From assembly GCA_031270425.1 (NCBI GenBank), contig JAISXQ010000065.1, forward strand, positions 1 through 5,656: a DNA stretch of 5,656 nt. Reading direction: 5' to 3'. Numbering within the stretch: the stretch's first letter is position 1; every line of letters begins with the position of its first letter. Both the position numbers and the translations under genes were made by a program. Shown piece by piece: positions 1-5,393 of the stretch. Origin of the DNA: Prevotellaceae bacterium (GTDB lineage: Bacteria > Bacteroidota > Bacteroidia > Bacteroidales > Paludibacteraceae). Under the pieces are notes generated by a model. That model did not search any database and was not told where the DNA came from. It worked only from the letters and a program-made list of their open reading frames with translations.

Positions 1-54
1 AAGAGGAACTTTTTTGATTAGAGCCAATACTGTACCGATAACTCTTTTCTGCAT
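1..54 (-). CDS. N-terminal fragment of an unidentified protein, cut by the window edge
   Basis: An ATG at 54-52 opens a minus-strand frame that runs off the left edge after 18 codons (MQKRVIGTVLALIKKVPL). The start is preceded by an A-rich stretch ending in seven A's, which is usual for starts in Bacteroidota. The basic first residues followed by a short hydrophobic run (VIGTVLALI) could begin a membrane anchor, but the lysines right after it argue against a full signal peptide. It follows the Smr-protein gene on the same strand after a 57-bp gap, so it may be co-transcribed, or it may belong to an inserted element whose end lies at 81-100. The family cannot be named from 18 residues. Confidence 0.35.
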   Translation of the reverse strand, partial: MQKRVIGTVLALIKKVPL

Positions 55-111
55 TTTTTTCTTGTCGTTTGCTCCAAATCGGTCAAGCTATTTCAGGACA
101 AGACAGTTTTC

Positions 112-1197
112 TTATCTAATCATTACCAGCGTTGCTCCGAATCCGTACTCACGAAAAGACGCATCCTGGAAATAATAGGATTTATAGCGGGTTTTCAGTT
201 GATTTTCAATTTCGCCGCGCAATACGCCTTCGCCTTTTCCGTGGATAAATACGATACGCTGTCCGCGTTTGTCCTTGTATTCGTTCAGCGTTTCGTGGAA
301 CTTATCCAGCTGATATTGCAGTATGTCGGCATTGGACATTCCGGCGGTCGTATCCAGCAATTCCCGGCTGTGCAAATCGACTTCTATAATTTGGGCTTTT
401 TGAGGGCGTTTTTTGCGGATTTTCGGTCTGCTTGGGGCTTCTTCCCGCGTAAGAATGACTTTTTTTATAACTTCGGATGGAATTTCCGCCAGCTTGGCGT
501 TTTGCGCGGCTTTTTCCCGTTCTTCCGTAATGTCGATAATCAGGGCGGGGTCGTCGGAATAATCATTTTCCGTAAAACTGTGCAGTTTGTAAAAACGGAC
601 GGGATTTATATTCAATTTTTCGTCCAGCGTCGTTTGGGGCGTGTAATTTTTATCCTGTTTGAAAGCTAAAATTTGTACGCGGGTATGTTCCCAATCGTTC
701 AACTCCTCCTTTTCGATATTGAGCAACCACTCTTGCGTATTGGGTTCTATTGTTCCGTGGGCGACGCTTTTCCATTCGTCGTTTTGCCCTGTGATAATGT
801 TGTAAAACAAAAAATAATTGCTGTCGTTTATCAGATAACATTCGCAGGAAGAGGTTTGCAGCTGCTTAATATCTTCGGGGAAGAAAGCCAGCAACGCTTT
901 CAGAGTATCTCCATCCGGTGTTTCGTATATTTCCGCCGGTTCGGGTTCGGGTTCGGGCGGTAGCATAGTTGCCGGCGTTTGGGGCGTTTCAGTCGCCGGT
1001 TTCGATTTGAAATCTTTTACCGGAATATTTGTCGTTTTCCCGACAGTGGGCACAAGCACGCATTCGCGCGCCAAAACCGGAATTTCAAAACCATCGCTGT
1101 CTTCCACATAAACAAGTTCCTTTTTCTCGTCGATGCGGGTTACAACACCGCCGCCCACCGAATTTAAAAAACGAACACTATCTCCTTTTTTTATCAT
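112..1197 (-). CDS. DUF2027/Smr domain protein (MutS2-type C-terminal domain)
   Basis: This 361-residue cytoplasmic protein has three parts. Residues 1-50 form a small beta-rich domain (KGDSVRFLNSVGGGVVTRI, then VYVEDSDGFEIPVL) that resembles a KOW/Tudor-like barrel. Residues 51-90 are a proline-rich linker ending in PEPEPEPAE. Residues 91-230 are the middle DUF2027-type domain. After a basic stretch (RPKIRKKRPQK, 257-267), residues 270-361 are a Smr domain with VDLHSREL at 273-280, HGKGEGVL at 319-326 and a closing FGATLVMI. Smr domains are known as nucleic-acid-binding or nicking modules in MutS2 and related proteins; the substrate here is unknown. Both conserved Smr motifs (DLH and HGKGxGxL) are present. 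The start at 1197 is an ATG just after the KOW-like fold should begin, with no Shine-Dalgarno sequence. It is divergent from queA. The architecture is one commonly seen in Bacteroidales, from family knowledge. Confidence 0.9.
   Translation of the reverse strand: MIKKGDSVRFLNSVGGGVVTRIDEKKELVYVEDSDGFEIPVLARECVLVPTVGKTTNIPVKDFKSKPATETPQTPATMLPPEPEPEPAEIYETPDGDTLKALLAFFPEDIKQLQTSSCECYLINDSNYFLFYNIITGQNDEWKSVAHGTIEPNTQEWLLNIEKEELNDWEHTRVQILAFKQDKNYTPQTTLDEKLNINPVRFYKLHSFTENDYSDDPALIIDITEEREKAAQNAKLAEIPSEVIKKVILTREEAPSRPKIRKKRPQKAQIIEVDLHSRELLDTTAGMSNADILQYQLDKFHETLNEYKDKRGQRIVFIHGKGEGVLRGEIENQLKTRYKSYYFQDASFREYGFGATLVMIR
938..957. repeat. Three tandem GGTTCG hexamers encoding the Pro-Glu linker
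   Basis: GGTTCG occurs three times head to tail at 938-943, 944-949 and 950-955, followed by GG. Read on the minus strand it encodes the PEPEPEP linker between the N-terminal barrel and the middle domain of the Smr protein. Because the unit is 6 bp, slippage would lengthen or shorten the linker without breaking the frame. Confidence 0.75.
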
Positions 1198-1222
1198 AAT
1201 TAGTTACTTTCGATTTTTGTTG

Positions 1223-1230
1223 TATTTTTG
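1223..1230 (+). promoter_or_regulatory. Bacteroidota-type -7 box for queA
   Basis: TATTTTTG matches the TAnnTTTG -7 consensus of Bacteroidota primary-sigma promoters and is followed by CACAAAA. Transcription would start near 1237, leaving a leader of about 23 nt before the GTG of queA. No clear TTTG -33 box lies at the usual spacing, so the call rests on the -7 box and its position alone. Confidence 0.45.
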
Positions 1231-1232
1231 CA

Positions 1233-1240
1233 CAAAAGTA
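1233..1240 (-). promoter_or_regulatory. Bacteroidota-type -7 box for the Smr-protein gene
   Basis: On the minus strand 1240-1233 reads TACTTTTG, a full match to TAnnTTTG, placed about 36 nt before the ATG of the Smr-protein gene. It faces the queA -7 box at a distance of two bases, so the two promoters would overlap. A -33 TTTG is not evident. Confidence 0.4.
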
Positions 1241-1259
1241 CAATAAATTTCTTTCTTCC

Positions 1260-2489
1260 GTGAACAGAACATCCGAAAAGCAAGCGCTGTCCATCGATAA
1301 TTTCGATTATAAGCTTCCCGGCGACCGAATCGCCAACTATCCGCTGTCGCCGCGCGATTCGTCGAAGTTGTTGGTGTATAAAAACGGCGAGATTTCGGAA
1401 AGTCTGTTTTCGTCCGTCGCCGGTTTTTTGCCCGAAAAATCGTTGCTGGTGTATAACAATACAAAAGTGATTCAAGCCCGCTTGGAATTCCGAAAGCCGA
1501 CAGGCGCGCGTATCGAAGTGTTTTGCCTGGAACCCGAAGAGCCTGCCGATTATGCCCAATCTCTGAGCGCCGCAGGCGGATGTGTTTGGAAGTGCATGGT
1601 CGGAAATCTGAAAAAATGGAAAGAGGCTTCGCTGTCGAAAACAATCAGGATAAAAGACGACGATTGCCGCTTGAACGTTGAATTGCAAAAATCCGAAGGA
1701 AATATGCACTCGATACGTTTTTCTTGGGACGATACCCGGATTCTTTTCGCCGACATTCTGGAAGCCGGAGGCGAGTTGCCCATTCCTCCTTACCTGCACC
1801 GGAAAACGGAAGCCTCCGACTACGAGAGTTACCAAACGATTTATTCCAAAATAAAAGGTTCGGTTGCAGCTCCCACAGCCGGGTTACATTTTACCGACAG
1901 GGTATTTGAAGAATTGAAAAGGAAAAACATCCGCTTTGAAGAATTGACTTTGCATGTGGGAGCGGGGACATTTCAACCGGTAAAAACGCGAAATGTTGCG
2001 GAACACCACATGCATACGGAAACGATTGCGGTCGGCAAAAACGCCATTGAACATATACAGCAAAACCTCGGAAATATCATTGCTGTGGGCACAACGTCGG
2101 TGCGTACGCTCGAAAGCCTTTATTTTATCGGGGCAGGAAACTCCCTAAATCCGCCTCAGGGGAAGTTCTTTTCCCTACATGCCGGTCAGTGGGAAGCTTA
2201 TGAAAACGAATATAACGTTTCCGCCCACGAAGCCTTGCAGCGGATATTGGATTATATGACGGAACATGATTTATCCGTCCTGCATGCGGATACGCAAATT
2301 ATGATTAAGCCCGGTTATAAATTCCGCGTGGTCGATGGCATGATTACCAATTTCCACCAGCCTAAAAGTACCCTCTTACTGCTTGTTTCGGCATTCGTAA
2401 ACGGAAAGTGGAAGGAAATATACGATTATGCGCTCCGGCATGATTTCCGTTTTTTGAGTTACGGGGACAGTTCGTTGCTGCTGCCGTGA
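1260..2489 (+). CDS. queA: S-adenosylmethionine:tRNA ribosyltransferase-isomerase (QueA family, long form)
   Basis: QueA transfers and isomerises the ribosyl part of S-adenosylmethionine onto 7-aminomethyl-7-deazaguanine in tRNA, giving epoxyqueuosine at the wobble position. Family signatures are clear: FDYKLPGDRIANYPLSPRDSS (15-35), ELPIPPYLHR (172-181), GSVAAPTAGLHFT (200-212), LHVGAGTFQPV (231-241), VGTTSVRTLES (276-286), PGYKFRVVDGMITNFHQPKS (351-370) and FRFLSYGDSSLL (396-407). At 409 residues it is some 50 longer than the usual 340-365; much of the excess is an insertion of about 60 residues between TLES and the PGYKF motif, where ordinary QueA has a short loop. The usual TNFHLPKST reads TNFHQPKST. 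The start is GTG: no in-frame ATG lies between the upstream stop at 1197-1199 and the conserved core. It is convergent with the ParB-fold gene. It could be a paralogue with a shifted substrate rather than the main queuosine enzyme. Confidence 0.9.
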   Translation: MNRTSEKQALSIDNFDYKLPGDRIANYPLSPRDSSKLLVYKNGEISESLFSSVAGFLPEKSLLVYNNTKVIQARLEFRKPTGARIEVFCLEPEEPADYAQSLSAAGGCVWKCMVGNLKKWKEASLSKTIRIKDDDCRLNVELQKSEGNMHSIRFSWDDTRILFADILEAGGELPIPPYLHRKTEASDYESYQTIYSKIKGSVAAPTAGLHFTDRVFEELKRKNIRFEELTLHVGAGTFQPVKTRNVAEHHMHTETIAVGKNAIEHIQQNLGNIIAVGTTSVRTLESLYFIGAGNSLNPPQGKFFSLHAGQWEAYENEYNVSAHEALQRILDYMTEHDLSVLHADTQIMIKPGYKFRVVDGMITNFHQPKSTLLLLVSAFVNGKWKEIYDYALRHDFRFLSYGDSSLLLP

Positions 2490-2542
2490 TGTTTCGTTCT
2501 GGAAGATAGTCTGGCGCTACCAAACAATTTATCCAATGAGTT

Positions 2543-3058
2543 CTATTTCGGAACACTGAACTCTTTATCCGCGAACAGCGTAGCCAAGCCTGATATTTGT
2601 TTCAACCTGAGCAGTTCATCCTTGTCCATACCGATATTTTTCATAATCCAGGCGTCGCTCATTCCGGCTTTTCTGAGTTCGGCGACGATATTGGTCATCA
2701 GTTCGACATTGTGTGTTCCGCGGGCGCGGTTGTGCCTGATAGTTGACGCCATGCGGTTGGACAGGTCTTTTTCGATTATACTCACGGGCAGGAAACCTTT
2801 TTCACGCTCATAAATACGTTTGGATGTTCTCATAACCATATAGCGGTGAAATCCGTCCACAAGTTCGTATGCGTCTTCTTCGGGAATATGGTAACAGACG
2901 CAGGGCATTGTATAACCGTCTTCCCAGATGGAAAGTTCCAGAAGTTCCATTTCCGGCGGGGCGACTACATTCGGATTGTAGGCGTTCGCCCGTATTTTTT
3001 CCACCGGCACCGGCTTGATGCGGTAAACCGGACTCAGATCTTTATCCTTCTCGTTCAT
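2543..3058 (-). CDS. ParB/sulfiredoxin-fold protein, IbrB-like
   Basis: This 171-residue soluble protein has a ParB-type N-terminal domain. A beta strand (VPVEKIRANAYNPN, 17-30) leads into PPEMELLELSIWEDGYTMPC (34-53), then box I VDGFHRYMV (67-75), where ParB proteins have a GxHR-type signature, and a box-II-like segment IRHNRARGTH (107-116). Residues 120-162 (MTNIVAELRKAGMSDAWIMK onward) look like a short helix-turn-helix segment (KAGMSDAWIMKNIGMDKDEL). There is no dimerisation or centromere-binding C-terminus, so it is not a chromosome-partition ParB. The order PP-loop protein then ParB protein matches the IbrA/IbrB pair known in Escherichia coli as activators of immunoglobulin-binding protein genes. 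Its ATG overlaps the stop of the upstream gene as ATGA, which implies coupled translation. Members of this fold bind CTP or ATP; whether this one does is inference. Confidence 0.85.
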   Translation of the reverse strand: MNEKDKDLSPVYRIKPVPVEKIRANAYNPNVVAPPEMELLELSIWEDGYTMPCVCYHIPEEDAYELVDGFHRYMVMRTSKRIYEREKGFLPVSIIEKDLSNRMASTIRHNRARGTHNVELMTNIVAELRKAGMSDAWIMKNIGMDKDELLRLKQISGLATLFADKEFSVPK

Positions 3059-4338
3059 TTATATACGCTTTGATAAAAGTCCATAATTTTTTTCCTGTTC
3101 GAGATTTCTTTTTTTGTCAGAGCGAAGCCCATGTATTTACACAGATGGTCGTTTTTGAGGATACATACGCACATTCGTTTGTAGGTAGGCAAGTCTTTAA
3201 ACTCATGAATATCAATATCGTCCTGATACTCCATTCTCACCGGGCGTTTATACGTTTTATAGTTCGTTTCTTCCAATACTTTCATTTCAATTCCTGAATC
3301 CCGCAACTGTTTAATTGTGTTATCGGAGAGACATCCTCCTTTGTTGCGCCAGAAATTGATGCTTACGGATAGTTTTTGCAGGTAATTCAGACGCGTTTCT
3401 TCGGGCAGGGTGGATAAAAGGAAGTGCATGTAGCTTTCCCAAGTATGTCCGGGCGGAAGAATAATCTTTTGCCGCGCTACGGCGGTGCTATTACCGTAAA
3501 TAGCCGTAAAGTTCACACCGTTGGCGCGGCAAAGCATTTTCCCCCACATGTCGGGGTCGATGGCGCGGTAGAGCGACAGGCTTTCCTGAGCTGCGGATAT
3601 AAAGGGGCTGGCTACCCGCTGTTTTTCGAGGTTTACACCCGCTTGGTAATACAGGTCGTACAACTTGTTATAGTCCCATCCGAAGCGTCCGTTTGCCGTC
3701 CATATATCGGTTGTCAGCCAGTCGTGTATTACATAAGCGTTGTAGATGTCGTCAATCAGCTTGTGCGTCCATTTCAAATTCTGGTACATATTCTGCCGTT
3801 TGTTGCTGTGAATCGCCCGCCAGCGATGGAAGCTTTCCTGCGTACGTATGCCTACCAGACAGCAGGTTTTCCTCGCGGATTTCTGGTGATGGTACCATTG
3901 GGCGAAAAGCGTCTGGAATTCATAATCCCACATTTCGTCGTTGTAGAAGGAAAAGTCCTGTTTTGTGTGGCTGTTCGCAGGTATGTCGCGCACCCAGAAT
4001 TCTTTGCAGGCATCGTCCCAGGGACGCCAGAAAGTCTGGTACATGGAAGTGCAGGTAACTACTTTAAAGGGCACACAAATGTGGTACAGGTCTATCATAT
4101 CGCGATTTTCTTTGAAAACCCTGTCGATATAACGGCATGTTTCGTTGTATTGAATTTCATAATCCAGATGGAAAACGCCGATTTTCCTTTGGATATTGTT
4201 TTCCTTCATGTATTGCAAACAAAGGTTAAGCATCACGCCGCTGTCCTTGCCGCCGGAGAAAGACACATAAATGTTGTCGAACTCGTCGAAAAGCAGTTTT
4301 ATCCGGCGCATGGCGCGTTCATAAACGTTCTTCTTCAT
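3055..4338 (-). CDS. PP-loop ATP-pyrophosphatase, PAPS-reductase-like DUF3440 protein, IbrA-like
   Basis: This 427-residue protein starts with an adenine-nucleotide alpha-hydrolase domain. The PP-loop is SFSGGKDSGVML (26-37), followed by a beta strand (KIGVFHLDYEIQY, 52-64) and the family's second site CCLVGIRTQES (159-169), comparable to the GxR segment of CysH and CysD enzymes. The second half (about 190-427) matches the DUF3440 type, with WLTTDIW, SPFISAAQESL, GHTWESYMHFLL and a Cys-rich motif PTYKRMCVCILKNDHLCKYM (384-403). Related enzymes bind ATP or an adenylyl-sulfate and activate or reduce a substrate; the substrate here is not known. It lies between a GNAT-fold gene (20-nt overlap upstream) and the IbrB-like gene (4-nt overlap downstream). 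The ATG at 4338 is chosen because it places the PP-loop at residue 28 as in related proteins. A dedicated sulfate-assimilation role is unlikely, as no cys genes are nearby. Confidence 0.88.
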   Translation of the reverse strand: MKKNVYERAMRRIKLLFDEFDNIYVSFSGGKDSGVMLNLCLQYMKENNIQRKIGVFHLDYEIQYNETCRYIDRVFKENRDMIDLYHICVPFKVVTCTSMYQTFWRPWDDACKEFWVRDIPANSHTKQDFSFYNDEMWDYEFQTLFAQWYHHQKSARKTCCLVGIRTQESFHRWRAIHSNKRQNMYQNLKWTHKLIDDIYNAYVIHDWLTTDIWTANGRFGWDYNKLYDLYYQAGVNLEKQRVASPFISAAQESLSLYRAIDPDMWGKMLCRANGVNFTAIYGNSTAVARQKIILPPGHTWESYMHFLLSTLPEETRLNYLQKLSVSINFWRNKGGCLSDNTIKQLRDSGIEMKVLEETNYKTYKRPVRMEYQDDIDIHEFKDLPTYKRMCVCILKNDHLCKYMGFALTKKEISNRKKIMDFYQSVYK

Positions 4339-4729
4339 GCCTGAACCGTTTCATTTTTACATATTTTTTCCACCACAGCAGGACGGAAAAACCATTTTTC
4401 TGAAAATCGGGGATATGCCTTACCTGCGTTACCGATTCTATTTCGAAATCGTCTTCCAAGTTGCGGACAATTTCTTGCAGCAGCGCCAAAAAAACCGCGC
4501 TGTCGTCGTCCGCCACATAGTAATTGTTGATAATCGCCTTCCCTTCTTTCAACCTTACGGGGACAAATCCGACGGTTTTTCCCTGCTCTACGGCGACAAA
4601 CCAGCGGTAGTCCGGAGATGTTTTATACGGATAGTTTAAATTATACGCCAATACCTGCTCGTCTATAACCAGGTGAGCCACTAAATAATAGAGCCGTTTG
4701 TCTTCGCCTTCCAATGTAATTACTTCCAT
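4319..4729 (-). CDS. Small GNAT-fold (N-acetyltransferase-like) protein
   Basis: From the ATG at 4729 this is a 136-residue protein with the strand order of the GNAT fold: YRWFVAVEQGKTVGFVPVRL (41-60) as the central hairpin, IINNYYVADDD (66-76) as beta 4, a helix at 78-92 (AVFLALLQEIVRNLE) and a C-terminal FQKNGFSVLLWWKKYVKMKR (109-128), typical of the last helix and strand. GNAT enzymes move an acyl group from acyl-CoA to an amine. The usual R/Q-x-x-G-x-G/A loop that grips CoA phosphate is not recognisable between beta 4 and the helix, so catalysis is uncertain. The frame extends upstream to a TTG at 4759, but that codon lies next to an intergenic repeat, so the ATG, preceded by AACAAAAATC, is preferred. 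It is the first gene of the cassette, its end overlapping the IbrA-like start by 20 nt. Confidence 0.72.
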   Translation of the reverse strand: MEVITLEGEDKRLYYLVAHLVIDEQVLAYNLNYPYKTSPDYRWFVAVEQGKTVGFVPVRLKEGKAIINNYYVADDDSAVFLALLQEIVRNLEDDFEIESVTQVRHIPDFQKNGFSVLLWWKKYVKMKRFRHEEERL

Positions 4730-4781
4730 GATTTTTGTTAATTTAACTCCTGAATCCAAGCCTCCTAAATCCCTACTTCAT

Positions 4782-4795
4782 CTCTCTAAGGAGAG
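4782..4795. repeat. CT-rich hairpin of the common intergenic type
   Basis: CTCTC (4782-4786) and GAGAG (4791-4795) form a 5-bp stem around TAAG, inside a purine/pyrimidine-skewed stretch (4761-4806) with CCTCCTAAATCCCT on one side and GGGGAGAAGGAAG on the other. Such low-complexity CT/AG intergenic repeats are frequent in Bacteroidota genomes, from general knowledge. The TTG alternative start of the GNAT gene adjoins it. Confidence 0.4.
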
Positions 4796-4860
4796 GGGAG
4801 AAGGAAGATAGAGTTTGGGAAACGTTGGAAAGAGGAACAATTATAATTGATTTGTTTATT

Positions 4861-4884
4861 AACTATTAAACTATTGAACTATTA
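4861..4884. repeat. Three tandem copies of the 8-mer AACTATTR
   Basis: AACTATTA, AACTATTG and AACTATTA follow each other without a gap at 4861-4868, 4869-4876 and 4877-4884. They lie in the leader between the proposed promoter and the GNAT-fold gene. The copy number may vary between strains. Confidence 0.75.
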
Positions 4885-4962
4885 ATTTTTTAAACTTACT
4901 GCTTGCCGCTCATTTGCTTTCTCTTTTCTTAAAAGGAATTTTTTATTGAAGCGGATGCGCAT
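4882..4962 (-). CDS. Possible 26-residue leader peptide
   Basis: An ATG at 4962-4960 opens a 26-codon frame ending in TAA at 4884-4882. The product would be very basic at first (MRIRFNKKFLLRKEK) and end in ANERQAVSLKN. It lies inside the proposed leader of the GNAT-IbrA-IbrB cassette. There is no Shine-Dalgarno sequence, and its start sits in a hairpin (TTGAA/TTCAA plus GCG/CGC, 4946-4966). A frame this short occurs by chance often, and no family can be assigned. Confidence 0.2.
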   Translation of the reverse strand: MRIRFNKKFLLRKEKANERQAVSLKN

Positions 4963-4966
4963 TCAA

Positions 4967-5021
4967 TGACGTCTTGCCGTTATGCAAGTTAAGGTGTAGG
5001 TGAAAACTTCCTGCGGCGTCA
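4967..5021. other. Small multi-stem structure at the proposed 5' end of the cassette transcript
   Basis: TGACG (4967-4971) pairs with CGTCA (5017-5021) and encloses CTTGC (4973-4977) pairing with GCAAG (4984-4988). AAGTT (4986-4990) and AACTT (5005-5009) offer an alternative pairing. It would lie about 20-75 nt into the minus-strand transcript. The stems are short, there is no U-tract, and no known riboswitch core is recognisable. Confidence 0.3.
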
Positions 5022-5048
5022 ACAAATAAGCGCTATACAAGATTTATG

Positions 5049-5056
5049 CAAAAATA
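5049..5056 (-). promoter_or_regulatory. Probable promoter (-7 box) of the GNAT-IbrA-IbrB cassette
   Basis: On the minus strand 5056-5049 reads TATTTTTG, a full match to the Bacteroidota TAnnTTTG box, followed by CATAAATC. A TTTG (5073-5070) lies upstream, but with a 13-nt spacer rather than about 19-21. Transcription would begin near 5042 and reach the GNAT start at 4729 after a leader of about 310 nt. No better box was seen closer to the gene. Confidence 0.45.
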
Positions 5057-5221
5057 CGAAATATTTTAACAAAAAGCTTGTGCATTTATAACTTATTTAT
5101 TATGATTTACTATCGTTTCGGTTTTCACCAGAGCATCTAACCTGATTTTCACTGTATTAAAGCCGCTAAATAATTTTATAGCGAACGGTTGTAATTTACT
5201 GTATTTGTTTTTTTAATTTGA

Positions 5222-5393
5222 ACAAAAAAATAGCGTGGAACAACCTGTCTGAAGTATCAGGTTTCCACGCCTATCGCATCCAACAAGCCGTTCCACGCCG
5301 TATGTACGGCGTTTCACAAACTTATTCCTGATACGATTGATTTTGTGGAAAATGATACTTCAAGAATATAGCTGTAAATCGCTATTTTTATGT
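5222..5393. repeat. 172-bp nested inverted-repeat element (structured RNA or MITE-like)
   Basis: The ends ACAAAAAAATAGCG (5222-5235) and CGCTATTTTTATGT (5380-5393) are inverted copies with one mismatch in 14. Inside them, 5250-5268 (TGAAGTATCAGGTTTCCAC) pairs with 5345-5362 over about 17 positions, and the centre is an 8-bp perfect palindrome, ACGCCGTA-TG-TACGGCGT (5295-5312). The whole can fold into one long rod with internal loops. Extra matches give alternative folds: GCGTGGAA (5233-5240) can pair with TTCCACGC at 5263-5270 or 5291-5298, and GTATCAGG (5254-5261) with CCTGATAC (5327-5334). No target-site duplication or transposase is visible, so a mobile origin is not shown. Confidence 0.6.
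5224..5270 (-). terminator. Strong intrinsic terminator on the minus strand
   Basis: Read on the minus strand from 5270, GCGTGGAA-ACCTG pairs with CAGGT-TG-TTCCACGC: a 13-bp stem with a 2-nt bulge and a 10-nt loop (ATACTTCAGA), followed directly by TATTTTTTT. It would end a transcript coming from beyond the right part of the window, upstream of the cassette promoter at 5056. On the plus strand the same hairpin has no U-tract after it. Confidence 0.6.

Noticed and set aside
199..963. Plus-strand open frames opposite the Smr-protein gene
   Set aside because: Their products are rich in Phe and lack motifs, as expected from the complement of Lys/Glu-rich coding sequence on the minus strand.
1200..1835. 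Minus-strand open frames of 211 and 146 codons across the start of queA
   Set aside because: They overlap the well-supported queA frame and the divergent promoter region and show no recognisable protein features.
2490..2542. Terminator between the convergent queA and ParB-fold genes
   Set aside because: Only very short stems (GTTC/GAAC at 2540-2554, TGG/CCA) are present, without a T-tract on either strand.
3424..4344. A 306-codon plus-strand open frame opposite the IbrA-like gene
   Set aside because: Its translation shows no domain motifs, while the minus strand carries a complete PP-loop protein with family motifs over the same bases; it is an antisense shadow.
4730..4759. Upstream TTG start for the GNAT-fold gene, adding ten residues
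   Set aside because: The ATG at 4729 has a typical A-rich upstream sequence and the fold starts right after it; the TTG abuts the CT-rich repeat, with AGGAGG too close for a ribosome-binding site.
5222..5393. Retron non-coding RNA with a1/a2 ends
   Set aside because: The inverted ends are suggestive, but the candidate branch G would be paired inside the end stem and no reverse-transcriptase-like frame follows within the window.
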